The notes under the pieces: generated by a model | What the model was told of the DNA's origin: nothing | The model's input: the letters and a program-made list of their open reading frames with translations, nothing else | Databases searched by the model: none | From: Halichoerus grypus | Lineage: Eukaryota; Chordata; Mammalia; Carnivora; Phocidae | DNA length: 64,000 bases | Assembly (NCBI RefSeq): GCF_964656455.1 | Contig: NC_135714.1 | Coordinates: 63,265,850 to 63,329,849, forward strand | Reading direction: 5' to 3' | Position numbers and translations under genes: made by a program | Shown here: positions 1 through 12,600 of the stretch, one piece after another | Layout: every line of letters begins with the position of its first letter | Position numbering within the stretch: the stretch's first letter is position 1

Positions 1-3000
1 GAAGGGCATCTCGGCTCTTTCCACAGTTTGGCTATTGTGGACATTGCTGCTATGAACATTGGGGTGATTATGGCCCTGTTCACTACATCTGTGTCTTTGG
101 GGTAAATACCCAGGAGTGCAGTTGCTGGGTCATAGCAATTTTTAATCTTTTGAGGAACCTGCACACTGTTTTCCAAAGTGGCTGTACCAACTTGCATTCC
201 CACAAACAGTGTAAGAGGGTTCCCCTTTCTCCACAACCTCTCCAACATTTGTTGTTTCTTGCCTTGTCAATTTTTGCCATTCTAAGTGGTGTAAGGTGGT
301 ATCTCAATGTGGTTTTGATTTGAATTTGCCTGAATTTGATTTGAAATTCCCTGAATTTGATTTGAATGGCTAATGATGATGAACATTTTTTCATGTGTCT
401 GTTAGCCATTTGTATGTCTTCATTGGAGAAGTGTCTGTTCATGTCTTCTGCCCATTTTTTTGACTTGATTATTTGTTTTTTGGGTGTTGAGTTTGAGAAG
501 TTCTTTATAGATCTTGGATATCAGCCCTTTGTCTGTAGTGTCAATTGCAAATATCTTCTCCCATTCTGTGGGTTGCCTCTTTGTTTTGTTGACTGTTTCC
601 TTTGCTGTGCAGAAGCTTTTTATCTTGATGAAGTCCCAAAAGTTCATTTTTGTTTTTGTTTCACTTGCCTTTGGAGATGTATCTTGAAAGAAGTTGCTGT
701 GGCTGATGTTGAAGAGGTTACTGCTTATGTTCTCCTCTAGGATTTTGATGGATTCCTGTCTCACGTTGAGGTCTTTCATCCATTTTGAGTTTATCTTTGT
801 GAATGCTGTTAGAGAATGGTCGAGATTCATTCTTCTGCATGTGGCTGTCCAATTTCCCCAGCACCATTTATTGAAGAGACTGTCTTTTTTCCATTGCATA
901 TTTTTTCCTGTTTTGTCAAAGATTATTTGACCATAGAGTTGAGGGTCCATATCTGGGTTCTCTATTCTGTTCCATTGGTCTATGTGCCTGTTTTTGTGCC
1001 AGTACCATGCTGTTTTGGTGATCACGGCTTTGTAATATAGATTGAAATCAGGCAGCGTGATGCCCCCAGCTTTGTTTTTCTTTTTCAACATTTCCTTGGC
1101 ATTTTGGGGCCTTTTCTGATTCCATACAAATTTTACAAAATTTGTTCCAGCACTTTGAAAAATGTCATTGGAATTTTGATCGGGATGGTGTTGAAGGTAT
1201 AGATTGCTCTGGGTAGCATAGACATTTTAGCAATGTTTATTCTTCTGATCCATGAGCATGGAATATTTTTCCATCTTTTTGTGTCTTCTTCAATTTCTTT
1301 CATGAGTGTTCTGTAGTTCCTAGAGTATACATCCTTTACCTCTTTGGTTAGGCTTATTCCGAGGTATCTTATGGTTTTTGGTGCTATTGTAAATGGAATC
1401 GTTTCTCTAATTTCTCTTTCTACAGTTGCATTGTTAGTGTATAAGCAAGCAACTGATTTCTGTGCATTGATTTTGTATCCTGCCACATTACTGAATTGCT
1501 GTATGAGTTCTAGTAATTTGGAGGTGGAGTCTTTTGGATTTTCCACATAAAGTATCATGTCATCTGCGAAGAGAGAGAGTTTGACTTCTTCTTTGCCAAT
1601 CTGAATACCTTTTATTTCTTTTTGTTGTCTGATTGCTGTTGCTAGGACTTCTAGTACTATGTTGAACAACAGTGGCAAGAGTGGGCACCCTTGTCATGTT
1701 CCTGATCTTAAGGGAAAGGCTCTCAGCTTTTCCCCATTGAGGATGATATTTGCCGTGGGTTTTTCATAGATGGACTTTATGAGCTTGAGGAATGTTCCCT
1801 CTATCCCTATACTCTGAAGAGTTTTAATCAGGAAAGGATGCTGTATTTTGTCAAATGCTTTTTCTGCATCAATTGAGAGAACCATATGGTTCTTCTCCCT
1901 CCTCTTATTAATGTGTTCTATCACATTGATTGATTTGTGAATGTTGAACCACCTTGCATCCCAGGGATAAATCCCACTTGGTCGTGGTAGATGATCCTTT
2001 TAATGTATTGTTGGATCCTATTAGCTAGGATTTTGTTGAGGATTTTGGAATCCATATTCATCAGGGATATCGGTCTGAAATTCTCCTTTTTGATGGGGTC
2101 TTTGCCTGGTTTGGGGATTAAGGTAATGCTGGCCTCATAGAATGAGTCTGGAAGCTTTTCTTCTGTTTCTATTTTTTGAAACAGCTTCAGGAGAATAGGT
2201 ATTATTTCTCCTTTGAATGTTTGATAGAATTCCCCAGGGAATCCATCAGGCCCTCAACTCTTGTTTTTTGGGAGGATTTTGATCACTGCTTCAATCTCAT
2301 TACTGGTTATTGGCCTATTCAGGTTGTCAATTACTTCCTGTTTCAGTCTTGGGAGTTTATAGGTTTCCAGGAAGGCATCCATTTCATCCAGATTGCTCAG
2401 TTTATTGGCATATAGTTGTTGATAATAATTTCTAATAATTGTTTCTATTTCCTTGGTGTTAGTCATGCTCTCTCCCCTTTCATTCATAATTTTATTAATT
2501 TGGGTCCTTTCTCTTTTCTTTTGGATAAGTCTGTCCAGTGGTTTATCAATCTTATTCTTTCAAATAACCAGCTTCTAGCTTCGTTGATCTGATCTACTGT
2601 GTTTCTGGTTTCTAATTCATTGATCTCTGCTCTAATCTTAATTATTTCTCCTCTAATGCATGGCTTAGGCATCATTTGTTGCTTTTTCTCCAGTTCTTTA
2701 AGGTATAAAGTTAGTTGGTGAATTCGGGATCTTTCTATTTTTTTGAGTGAGGCTTGGATGGCTATGTATTTCCCCCTTAGGACTGCCTTTGCAGTATCCC
2801 ATAGGTTTTGGACTGATGTGTTTTCCTTCTCATTGGTCCATGAATTGTTTAAGTTCTTCTTTGATTTTCTCTTTCACCCAAACATTCTTGAGCAGAGTGG
2901 TCTTTAGCTTCCAAGTGTTTGAATTTCTTGCAAATTTTTTCTTGTGATTGAGTTCCAGTTTTAAAGCATTATGGTCTGAGAATATGCAGGGAATAATCTC

Positions 3001-3660
3001 AATCTTTTGGTATCAGTTGAGACCCGATTTGTGACCCAGTATGTGGTCTATTCTGGAGAAAGTCCCATGTGTGCTCGAGAAGAATGAGTATTCTGTTGTT
3101 TTAGGGTGGAATGTTCTGTATATATCTATGAGGTCCATCTGGTCCAGTGTGTCATTCAAAGCTCTTGTTTCTTTGTTGATTTTCTGCTTAGATGATCTGT
3201 CTGTTGCTGAGAGTGGAGTATTGAGGTCTCCTACAATTAACGTATTATTATCAATATGACTCTTTATTTTGGTTAACAGTTGGCTTATGTAGATGGCTGC
3301 TCCCATGCTGGGGACATAGGTACTTACACTTGTGAGATCTTCTTGTTGGATAGACCCTTTAAGAATGATATAGTGTCCTTCTGTGTCTCTAACTACACTC
3401 TTTAGTTTAAAATCTAATTTGTCTCATACAAGAATTGCTACCCCAGTTTTCTTTTGAGGTCTGTTGGCATGGAAGATGGATCTCCATCCTTTCACTTTCA
3501 GTCTGGATGTATCTTTAGGTTCAAAATGAGTCTCTTGTATGCAGCATATGGATGGGTCCTGTCTTTTTATCCAATTTGCAACCCTGTGCCATTTTATGGG
3601 AGCATTTAGGTCATTCACATTGAGAGTGGTTATTGAAAGATATGAATTTATTGTCATCAT
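1..3660 (-). pseudogene. L1 ORF2 (endonuclease-reverse transcriptase), disrupted and cut by window edge
   Basis: Blocks in order: endonuclease N-part at 3424-3660 (with IQETH, catalytic Glu); endonuclease C-part at 3013-3306 (GDLN and IDHIL motifs); linker at 2484-2675 and 2254-2487; reverse transcriptase at 1694-1924 and 1133-1678, with FADD at 1559-1570; C-terminal region at 420-1091; Cys/His segment at 83-442 ([14 protein letters not shown]). The block frames differ several times (frameshifts) and there are in-frame stops, so no full protein is encoded. In an active copy ORF2p nicks the target DNA and copies L1 RNA onto it. A 21-bp tandem repeat sits in the C-terminal part (314-368). Confidence 0.93.
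314..368. repeat. 21-bp tandem repeat inside L1 ORF2
   Basis: Two full units (314-334 and 335-355, about two mismatches) and a partial third (356-368) share TTTGATTTGAA. The unit length is a multiple of three, so it adds seven residues per copy near the ORF2 C-terminal Cys/His segment without shifting frame. Confidence 0.85.
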
Positions 3661-3710
3661 GTTGCCTGTGAAGTCCTTGTTTCTATAGACTGTCTCTGTA
3701 AATTTCTGTT

Positions 3711-4630
3711 CTATATCACTCTTGGGGTCTTTCTCCTTTTATAGACCCCCCTTAATATTTCTTGCAGGGCTGGCTTAGTAGTTACATATTCTTTCAGTTT
3801 CTGCCAGTCTTGGAAGCTCTGCATCTCTCCATCCATTCTAAATGACAGCTTTGCCAGATAAATTATTCTTGGCTGCATGTTCTTCTCATTTAGTACCTGA
3901 ATATGTCTTCCCAGCCCTTTCTGGCTTGCCAGATCTCTGTGGATAGGTCTGACATTATTCTGATGTTCCTCCCTCTGTACGTAAGGAATCTCTTCCCCCT
4001 AACTGCCCTTAAGATGGTTTCCTTGGTTCTAAGATTTGTGAGTTTTACTATTACATGCCACAGCATTGGTCTGTTTTCCTTGATCTTGGGAGGGGTCCTC
4101 TCTGCTTCTAGGACATGAATGTTTGTTTCATTCCCCAGATTAGGGAAGTTCTCAGCTACAATTTGCTCAAATACATCTTCTAGTCCTCTCTCTTTCTCTC
4201 CACCCCCTCAAGGATCCCAAATAATTCTGACATTGGAACGTTTCATGGCATCATTTATTTCTCTATTTCTGTTTTCATGGATTTTAAGCTGTTTCTCCCA
4301 GGCCTCCTCTTTTTCCTTTTTTTCTATCAATTTGTCTTCTAGATCACTAATTCATTCTTCTGCCTTGTTTACCCTAGCTGTTAGATTATCTAGATTAGAT
4401 TGGATCTCATTGATAGCATTTTTAAGTTCTGCCAGTTCAGCTTTCATTTCTGCCCTTAGAGACTCTATGTTGCCATTAATCGATTTCTCCATTCTAGCTA
4501 TTGTCTTCATAACTGTTACCCTGAAGTTCATTTCCGACATCTTGGTTATATCTGTATCCATTTGTAAATCTGTGGCAGAAGTCACAGTCTCTGACTCTTT
4601 CCTATTTTGGGGGTTCCTCCTCCTAGTCAT
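3711..4630 (-). pseudogene. L1 ORF1 (RNA-binding chaperone), disrupted
   Basis: The start codon is at 4630. The first block (4352-4630, 92 codons) begins MTRRRNPQNRKESE and continues into a coiled-coil-like stretch rich in Glu, Leu and Lys (about residues 45-90), then stops after VNKAEE. Downstream, the RNA-recognition and C-terminal parts can be followed in pieces (for example the plus-strand 3900-4140 region) with further stops and at least one frame change. ORF1p normally forms a trimer that coats L1 RNA in the ribonucleoprotein. The 3' limit (3711) is a stop in the frame of the last recognisable block and is approximate. Confidence 0.85.
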
Positions 4631-5486
4631 TCTGTTGAGGGGTGGTTGAGGGAACGTACAGAGTCTAAATTATTGACCACAACCCAAGCAAGATGCACCT
4701 GTTTTATAGGGACCTTAGGGTTGTTGGCCTCTTTTTCTCCCAGCCTGTCTTCTGGGGGAGGGAACTGCCACACTGTTACTCAGGCAACCCTGTTTGGGCA
4801 GAGTTGCCCTGCCCCCTGTAGGGGGGGATGGGCTCAGTGAAAACCGTTTTTTGGGGGTTTTTTTCTCTGATGGCTTTCCCTGGCGGCTTTCAGGGTCTCT
4901 TCCGAGAGTCAGAGCAGAAGAGACTGTGTCCGACCCTCTGCCTCAGAGCAGAGAGATTGCAGTCCGTTCTTCAGTGAGCTCTCCAGGCCACACTGTCCCT
5001 TTTTTTGTCTGTGCTGCTAAAAACTGCAGTGTCCTGGGTTGTGTGCCCCTCAGCTTCCAGGTCCAGGCACGTCTCTGCCCTTTGTACTTCTAAAACTGCC
5101 AGCTGCCCCCAGTTTGCACGCGCAGCCCCGCCACTCCAGGTTTCAGTCCGGGGGACTGCCCTAAAGTCCTTCCCCTGCCGGTACTGGTCTGCGAGTCTGT
5201 GCCCCATCCCCAGTGGGGGAGGCTTTCACGCTCCCATGGTGCAGGATCCCTACAGCTCCCTCCCCCTTCCGTTTATCTTCTGATATCTGCCAGCAGAATC
5301 ACGGCTCCCTGCTTCATACCTTGAAACCAACCACTTGCAATATTCTGTTTGTAGAGATCCAGATATATCTTCTTACATCTCAGGCTGATTTCGTGGGTGT
5401 TCACAGTGGTCTGGTAGATATATAGCTCAATTCATGGGACCGGTTGGAATAGGGCTCCCTACTCCTCTGCCATCTTTTCCTCTCCC
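4631..5486 (-). promoter_or_regulatory. L1 5' UTR / internal promoter region
   Basis: This GC-richer stretch with scattered CpG lies between the L1 5' end and the ORF1 start codon (4630 on the minus strand). In L1 elements this part holds the internal RNA polymerase II promoter. Short open frames on either strand here match nothing I know and look like by-products of base composition. Promoter activity of this copy is not shown. Confidence 0.6.
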
Positions 5487-5654
5487 GAGAAGAAAGAGTT
5501 TTCAAGGAAGCAGTAAAGAGTCCAAGTCATAAGGATCTGGGCTAGAGTGGTGGCTGTCAGAATAAAGAGTTGTCAGAACTTGGCCTCACTGGGTATGGGC
5601 TGATATTTGGGAAAAATCAAGGGCCAAAATTAATTAGTCAGTAATTTATCCATT
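5487..5654. other. Short unclassified stretch next to the L1 5' end
   Basis: No gene seen. It is A/G-rich unique-looking sequence between the L1 and the start of L2-like sequence, and should hold the L1 target-site duplication. Confidence 0.5.
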
Positions 5655-6092
5655 AATTCCATAAACATTTATTGAGCATCTACCAAATTTCATGCACTGT
5701 TTTATCTCATCATGCCATGGTGAGCAAGGCAAGCAAGTTCTTTGTTTCATAGAGTACAGATATTCTGAGAGAGAACTGACCACAAAACAATTAAGTTAAA
5801 AAAAACTCAAGTAGCAATAAATGCTATGATGAAAATAAAAGAGTAAAGTGATGGAGAGGGATTAGGGTCTGTTTATACAGACTGAAAAATCTCTTTGAGG
5901 AATTGATGTGTACATACAGATCTGAATGATGGGAAGGAACCAATCATCTAAAGATCTGCAGGCAAGTGTCCCAATAGAGAGACCAGCAAGTACAAAATCC
6001 CCAAGTTAAGAATGATCTGGGAATGCTTGAAGAACCCAAATAAGGCAAGTATGTCTGGGGTATAGTGGGTAAAGAGTATAAAGAGATGAAGA

Positions 6093-6286
6093 AACAAACT
6101 GAGGGTTTTAGAGGGGAGGGGGTTGGGGGGATGGGTTAGCCCGGTGATGGGTATTAAGGAGGGCATGTATTGCATGGAGCACTGGGTGTTATATGCAAAC
6201 AATGAATCATGGAACACTACATCATAAACTAATGATGTAATGTATGGTGACTAACATAACATAATAAAATAAAATTAATAAAAAAA
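6093..6286 (+). mobile_element. L1 3'-end fragment
   Basis: Carnivore L1 3' UTR (GGATGGGTTAGCCCGGTGATG, GCACTGGGTGTTATATGC) ending in an A-rich tail. The direct repeat AAGAGATGAAGA at 6081-6092 and 6287-6298 is the target-site duplication, so this is a complete 5'-truncated insertion into the L2. Confidence 0.9.
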
Positions 6287-6367
6287 AAGAGATGAAGATA
6301 CTGTAGTGAACAGAGCCTGCTTTGTGTAAGGCACTGGTGGATTAGGGGTTTTAATTTGGGAGGTTTA

Positions 6368-6602
6368 TTTATTCATTTGTAAAGATTTTATTTATTTATT
6401 TATTTATTTATTTGAGATGGAGAGCATGAGCAGGAGGGGCAGAGGGAGAGAGACTCTCAAGCAGACTCTGTGCTGAGTGTGGAGCCCAACATGGAGCCCA
6501 ATGTGGAGCTTGACATGGAGCTCCATCTCAGGAGGCTGAGATCATGACCTGAGCGGAAACCAAGAGTCGGATGCTTAACCAACCGAGTCACCCAGATGCC
6601 CC
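6368..6602 (-). mobile_element. CAN-SINE (older subfamily), antisense
   Basis: T-rich tail first, tRNA-like head last (GAGTCACCCAGATGCCCC). Target-site duplication AATTTGGGAGGTTTA at 6353-6367 and AATTTGGAAGGTTTA at 6603-6617. It carries an internal run of short repeats (TGGAGCCCAACA/TGGAGCCCAATG/TGGAGCTTGACA, about 6479-6522) that is not in the other copies here. Confidence 0.92.
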
Positions 6603-7604
6603 AATTTGGAAGGTTTAAATAGAGCATTTACCTGATACAAATTATGTTTTAAAGAAAGTCACTGGCTAATGTGTGAAAAAGGAATAGTGGTAGAGCAAAA
6701 GTAGAAGCCAAGCACCATGTTAGGAGACAGTAACAGCAGTCCACTTTGTAGTGATAGAGATGGGCTTCATGGATTCAGGAGATATTGTGGAGGTTGAATT
6801 GACAAGATTTACTGATGGATTAGACATAGGAAGGAGAGGAAGGGAAAGGATTTCTAAATATTTGCTTGAGCAATCAGGTTGATTGTGATGCTTTGTACTG
6901 ACATGTTAAAAAATCAAGGGGAAAGCAGGTTTTGCAGGTCTTGGAAATTTTGTTTGGGGTATGGTAAGGAGATGCATATTAGAAATTCAAGTGGAAATAT
7001 CAAGAGGTCAATTGGATTGAAAAGCCAATTTTGGGTAAATTTCAAGGCTAGAGAAGTAAAACTCAGAATCACTAAAAATATGGATATTCTTTAAAGCCAT
7101 GGGATTGGATGACATCACCTAGTGAGAAGGTGTAGATAAATAAGAGAAAGAGCCCCAATTCCATACTAGGAGCCAGCAAAGGAATGGCTAATAAGGACAG
7201 AAGAAAAGCCAGCAGTGGAATATCTTTAAGCCAAAACCAGAGAGGCTTTCTAGGAGGACAGAATGGGCCAATGCTAAGTCTATAAAGATGAGAACAGAAA
7301 TGTTACTGTGGGATGTGGAAACAGGCAAATCATTGCTGATGTTAGTGTGCAATCTTAGTGGATGGAGGGTCAGAAAGCCTGTTGAAATGGGATGAGGAGA
7401 AAATAGGAGTGATGTAATAGAGGCAGAGACTATAGACACCTTTTTCTAGAAATTTTGCTCTGAATGGGGATGATATAATGGGGTAGTAGAGAGCAGAATG
7501 TTATGGAAATTTTTTTAATGCACAAAACTAAAAGTTCTTTGTCTGTTAACAAGAATGATCAATGGAGAGGGGGAAATTGATAATGCAGTATAAAGAGAAT
7601 CCTA

Positions 7605-7804
7605 GGGCGCCTGGGTGGCTCAGTTGGTTGGGCGACTGCCTTCGGCTCAGGTCATGATCCTGGAGTCCCTGGATCGAGTCCCACGTTGGGCTCCCTGCTC
7701 GGCGGGAAGCCTGCTTCTCCCTCTCCCACTCCCCGTTTGTGTTCCCTCTCTCGCTGTGTCTTTCTCTGTCAAATAAATAAATAAAATCTTTATTAAAAAA
7801 AAAA
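7605..7804 (+). mobile_element. CAN-SINE
   Basis: tRNA-derived head GGGCGCCTGGGTGGCTCAG, CT-rich middle, AAATAAATAAATAAA tail. Perfect 13-bp target-site duplication AAAGAGAATCCTA at 7592-7604 and 7805-7817: a young insertion into the L2. Confidence 0.97.
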
Positions 7805-8110
7805 AAAGAGAATCCTATTTGCAGGAGGAAATTTTTTAAGGATCCAGAACCTGATGTGTGTAGGGTGCAGTGAAGACCTGATCTGTTAGGAGGAGCCTGT
7901 CTTCCATTAAAATAGGCAGGAAGGCAGGAGGGCAGAAATTACAGTTAGAAGCTCAGGTAAACTGGTAGATTTCTTGCTGGGAAGATGAGGGAGTTTCTGT
8001 CTCATTGCGTTTATTTTAATTGGAAAAGCTGAGGCAAGATTTCAAGTCTGGGTAACTTGGAAAATGATGGAACAAATCACATGCACACCAAAAGAAAATC
8101 ACCATGGGTG

Positions 8111-8381
8111 TATGGAGACTTCACAGGGTATAGAGAGATGAGCAGAGAACTTAGAAGTAGATAGTCACTTCATCTGTCTCACTAGCTATGCATGTCTTCC
8201 ACATGGTACAGGTTGGGGAAGGGGGGAAACATAATTTTGCACATTCCTAAAAGTAATTTTTAATATCAGTACTTAAAAATCATTTTCAGTGATATATTGC
8301 ATGCCTTTGAGGAAACCAGTGAGCATAGAAATAAATATATATATAAACCTCAGTTATGTTAATTGGAATTATACTTTTTAC
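8111..8381. other. No gene or clear repeat seen
   Basis: AT-rich sequence between the L2 and the next SINE. Nothing recognised. Confidence 0.5.
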
Positions 8382-8394
8382 TTACATATAGTTT

Positions 8395-8585
8395 GTTTTT
8401 TTTTTAAGATTTTATTATTTATTTGACAGAGAGAGACAGCGAGAGGAAGGGAATACAAGCAGGGGGAGCGGGAGAAGCAGGCCCCCCACCAAGCAGGGAG
8501 CCCGATGTGGGGCTCGATCCCAGGACCCTGGGATCATGACCTGAGCTGAAGGCAAATGCTTAACCACTGAGCCACCCAGGTGCCC
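8395..8585 (-). mobile_element. CAN-SINE, antisense
   Basis: Poly(T) then AAGATTTTATTATTTATTTGAC, ending at GAGCCACCCAGGTGCCC. Target-site duplication TTACATATAGTTT (8382-8394) against TTACATATTGTTT (8586-8598). Confidence 0.93.
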
Positions 8586-8594
8586 TTACATATT

Positions 8595-9173
8595 GTTTTT
8601 TTTTTTAATTTAAATTTAATAAGCCAATTTATAGTACATCATTAGTTTCAGATGTAGTGTTCAATAATTTATCAATTTCATATAACACCCAGGGCTCATC
8701 ATATCACTTGCCCTCCTTAATGCCCATCACCCAATTATCCCCTCCCCCCACCCACCTCCCCTCCAGCAATCCTCAGTTTGTTTCCTAGAGTTAAGAGTCT
8801 TTCATGGTTTTTCTCCCTCTCTGATGACTTCCCATTCTGTTTTCCCTCCCTTCCCCTATGGTCCTCTGCCCTGTTTCTTATATTCCACATATGAGTGAAA
8901 CCATATGATAATTGTCTTTCTCTGATTGACTTATTTCACTCAGCATAATCCCCTCCAATTCTATCTACGTCAATGTAAATGGTAAGTATTCATCCTTTCT
9001 GATGGCTGAGTAATATTCCATTGTATATATATATACCACATCTTCTTTATCCATTCATCTGTCGATGGGCATCTCAGCTCTTTCCACAGTTTGGTTATTG
9101 TAGACATTGCTGCTATGAACATTGGGGTACAGGTGCTCCTTTGGATCACTACATTTGTATCTTTGGGGTAATT
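8595..9173 (-). mobile_element. L1 3'-end fragment, antisense
   Basis: Starts with the poly(T) and L1 3' UTR, then the reverse of the ORF2 C-terminal coding region (CATTCATCTGTCGATGGGCA, TTTCCACAGTTTGGTTATTG), stopping at TTTGGGGTAA. A near repeat CTTACATATTG / CTTACCTATTG at its ends is a likely target-site duplication. Confidence 0.85.
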
Positions 9174-9183
9174 ACTTACCTAT

Positions 9184-9591
9184 TGTTAAAAAACTTCAAC
9201 GGAGTAAATCTGAAGATCTAATTGGCTTCATCAAACAATTCATGAATCCCATCTAGCAAGCAGAAGGGAACTCCAAAGGGCTACAGAAAGGGAAAGGTTT
9301 ATAAAGGCAGGACAAGGAAGTTATAAACAGAAAAAAAAAGGATTATTTCAGGTGCAATCTCCTTCATTTGGGTTTTAGTAGGTGGATTACCTCATCTTCC
9401 TTTGGGGGATGAAGAGGGCTCATGACAGATTACCTTATTGGTGCTGACCAAAGAATTCCCTAACTGATTGGTTAAGAATCCCTTTCTGGGGTGTTGAAAC
9501 TGAGTTAGGGTAGGTATTAAGTCTTGGCTTACTGACTTGGTATCTTAACCTAAGTGACAAACATTTTAGGCCTATGGTTTTCTTTTTGACA
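9184..9591. mobile_element. Solo LTR of an endogenous retrovirus-like element (ERV-L/MLT2-like?)
   Basis: Starts TG (TGTTAAAAAACTTC) and ends CA (TTTTTGACA), flanked by the 4-bp repeat CTAT (9180-9183 and 9592-9595), as expected for LTR integration. The phrase AGATCTAATTGGCTTCATCA recalls MLT2-type LTRs; I am not sure of the family or orientation. No coding sequence. Confidence 0.5.
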
Positions 9592-9609
9592 CTATATATA
9601 TATATATCC

Positions 9610-9680
9610 CCATTAACTGCCGCAGAGTTCAGGGCCCTAATAAATATTTCTTGAGTGAATGAATGAATGAATGAATGAAG
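9610..9680 (+). mobile_element. L2 3' terminus with (TGAA)n tail
   Basis: CCTAATAAATATTTCTTGAG followed by seven or so TGAA units (9652-9680) is the standard L2 3' end and tail. Confidence 0.7.
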
Positions 9681-12600
9681 TGATTTGAAGAACTTGGAAA
9701 GCAAGGAACTACACTTTTCCAGGAGAGGTGAAATAGTACATGAAAGAAACAATGCTTTCATAAATGTAATGCTTTATCTCTAAATTTAAAACAAAAGAGT
9801 TCAGTTGAGAGGAAGCAGAGATAAGGTAGAAACTCTTAGGAAATGTAACTCAACTTTTATGTAGTTCTAGAAATGACTAATCAGAGTAATTTAAAAGGCT
9901 CCAGAGAAGGTTGTGACCCTAGATTACAATTATGTCCCCTTTCTGACAGTAATATCCCACCATGGTTCTTAAGGAATTAAAGGCAGTATGAATTAGTATA
10001 AAGAAGCCTCATTAACAAAGTGTCCTATTTAGTTCCTAAATAGAATCCTGACTGTCACAGAGTATCTTCTGTGGCAGGGCATAAATTTGATATCCCTGCC
10101 TATCAATCAAGTCTGATTCAAGAGTATCAGGTTTATTATGTGAAAAAAAATCTGCAGTTAATCATCATAGGTAGCAACATCTAACAACAGATTCTAGTTA
10201 TTGCATTTTCTTGAAGAATGGTGAATGCCTTTAAGAATGTGCAAACTGAATATTATTGTGTTGGTTAGGAGGTAAGTTACCAGTTTAGTAAATTCTTTAA
10301 AAGGCAGTTTGTAGATTTTTTGGTAGGGTGCATTTAAAATCAGTTGGAGATTACACTGATAGCTTTTGCAGCATTGGGCAGAGCCAGTAGATGGTGGTCT
10401 TAAATTGCAAGTTGCTATTACAGTAACACCTGTCAGCATGTGAAATAAGTACTGCTTTCCACAAAATGTCAAAATTCACTTTTCCATTCATTGGATGCTG
10501 TAAATTGGAATACAATGGCACAAGAGAGCATTCTGAGATGACATGTTAACCATTATTTTTTTAAAAAAATCATAGGAAATTTATAAGACAGCATTTAAAA
10601 TCATGCAATGTTTGTATCAGAATGTGATATAAATAGCTTTATCTATTGTTTATCTTTTCTTCAAGAATAAAAGAGATTTTTAATTTCCTAATTAGAATGC
10701 TCTCTGTTTGAATTCTCAAAAACCAAGACCAAGTCTAAGCTGTACTACCTAAATAAGATATCCACTTAACATTCTCTATTGTTAAATGCACTTCAGAGAT
10801 TCAGTTGCAAGAGTATTACAATACCTGGTAATTATGCAGGCTGAGTAGAATTAAAGACTTTGGAAATTAATTTTGAGTTGAAATATTAAATTAAGTAGAA
10901 TGTTTTATCATAATGGCATAATTTAAAACTAACTAAAAATAGCATTAATAATAATCATGATCACTCTCCTTTCATTAAAAGAAGAGATTTAGCACTAAAT
11001 TATTAAATGATCAAATTTATGGTGCCCAAGTTAGTAAAGATTTTGTAGTAGTGTAAATCATGCTACATGATTTCTGTCCAGTGACTATAGCAAATTAGTC
11101 ACTCTAGTAAATTTTAGAGGATGTTAATAATACAAACACTTCAGTGTTGGAAGCTTTGGTAGAATGATACTGTATACATCCTTGGGCATTCAAATATTCT
11201 TTTTTTTTCTTCCAACAGTGTATTATCTAACTGCCATTGGTAGTAGCAGGGATGGACAATTACACCTTGAACAAAAGAAAAGGGTAAGCCTTTTATTTTT
11301 ATAAGCCAACGATTTATGAGAAATGATTTCTGCTTTCCAACATTAACCTTTGGCCTCCTTCTATTCAACAGTCTTCTGATTTTACTCTGAAATTGTACTG
11401 TCTGTGTTCTAAGCAGAACATATGTTGCTCATTTTCTTTAATGATTCTCAGATCAACTCAATTTTACTCTACAAGCCAAAAAAAAAAAAAAAGGCAAGAA
11501 ATGATTTGCTTTTCAGCTTATTTAAAATTATCCTAATATATATATATGATTTTCCCCCATAACTGAATTAGCTTTACCAATATATGAGTTATAAAACGGG
11601 CAAGCAACCTAAAATAGAAGGCAAACACACACCAACCTCTTGAGTGATGAGGATGGGGTTGGTGTTAAGGTAAAGGGAGATTTGCTTTGTTTTATATGTT
11701 TCTTAAGGGAAGTTTTTATAGATGTTCTAATGTACACATATACTGTACATTTGTCTATATTTAATACCTTTAAATGTTTCCTTCCTCTTAGCCATGGGTA
11801 TGGTTTTTGGCATCTGATCTATATTTTAGAAAATTATCAGATCTGAGAATCCCAAAAGTCATGTCATTGCAACAGATTAGTACATGTATAAAAATATTAT
11901 GAATCATCCAAATCACTCCTTAGAACTTTGTCTTTCAGGGTTGAAATATCAGTGTCTGTGGAGGTTTCGTACTACAAAGATTATATGTTACATACCTGTT
12001 AATTCATAATGCAACTTTTAGAAAATTGTGGGGAAATAAGTCACCTAACTAAACTTACCAATATGGGTTAATTTCTGAGAATGTTAGAATTATTTTGGAT
12101 CAAGAATGCTAATTTAGAGCAAACCAGTCACTTGTTACTTTTCTTTTACTTAGTAACATTTTGGCCATGAGTTTATCCTGTGCCTTTAGCATTACCCAAA
12201 TCATTTTGGCAAAATACATTTTGCAGCAGAAGATTCTCATTTAAAACATGGATAGTGCATTCTCCTTCACAGAGCTTTGGGGCGTCATTAACAAGAAGCT
12301 AGTTATTAATGATCACACATTCATTTATTTAGCATATTCATTGTACTTTATAAAGTGATGTGTGAATAAAATCAACACAATTGGTATATCTATAGTATCA
12401 AAGTCACTATAGCTTAAGATAATTTTCTTAAAATATTAATCCAACAGCTGGGATATTCAGTAGAGAACTACATACATCATACTGAGACATTTAACTAGAC
12501 TCAGGAGTCAAACACACATCTGAAAATATCTATCAACTCATTAGTATTGTTTCAGTAACTGCTTTGGCTTTTATATAACTCAGGAAATAGGAAACCATAA

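Larger units (their letters stand above)
1..5486 (-). mobile_element. Near full-length carnivore LINE-1, antisense, 3' end off the window
   Basis: Read on the minus strand, the element starts at about 5486 with GGGAGAGGAAAAGATGGCAG, which resembles the GGCAAGATGGC-type 5' end of mammalian L1. Then follow a GC-rich 5' UTR (about 4631-5486), ORF1 remnants (3711-4630) and ORF2 (3660 down to the window edge). The 3' UTR and poly(A) lie beyond position 1. Both frames carry stops and frame changes, so this copy cannot move on its own. The 5' target-site duplication would begin at about 5487; its partner is outside the window. Confidence 0.93.
5655..8110 (-). mobile_element. Ancient L2 LINE, antisense, split by younger insertions
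   Basis: On the plus strand the 3' part starts with the L2-type text ATTTATTGAGCATCTAC (about 5665). It continues through the reverse of the L2 reverse-transcriptase region (6650-7500) to about 8110. Diagnostic pieces as I remember L2 are AAAGCCATGGGATTGGATGA near 7094 and GATTTACTGATGGATTAG near 6807. It is interrupted by an L1 3' piece (6093-6286) and SINEs (6368-6602 and 7605-7804). It is highly diverged and no frame survives. The 8110 end is approximate. Confidence 0.75.

Noticed and set aside
4607..5425. Several open frames on the plus strand opposite the L1 5' UTR
   Set aside because: They arise from the base composition of the L1 5' UTR read in reverse; no protein family recognised.
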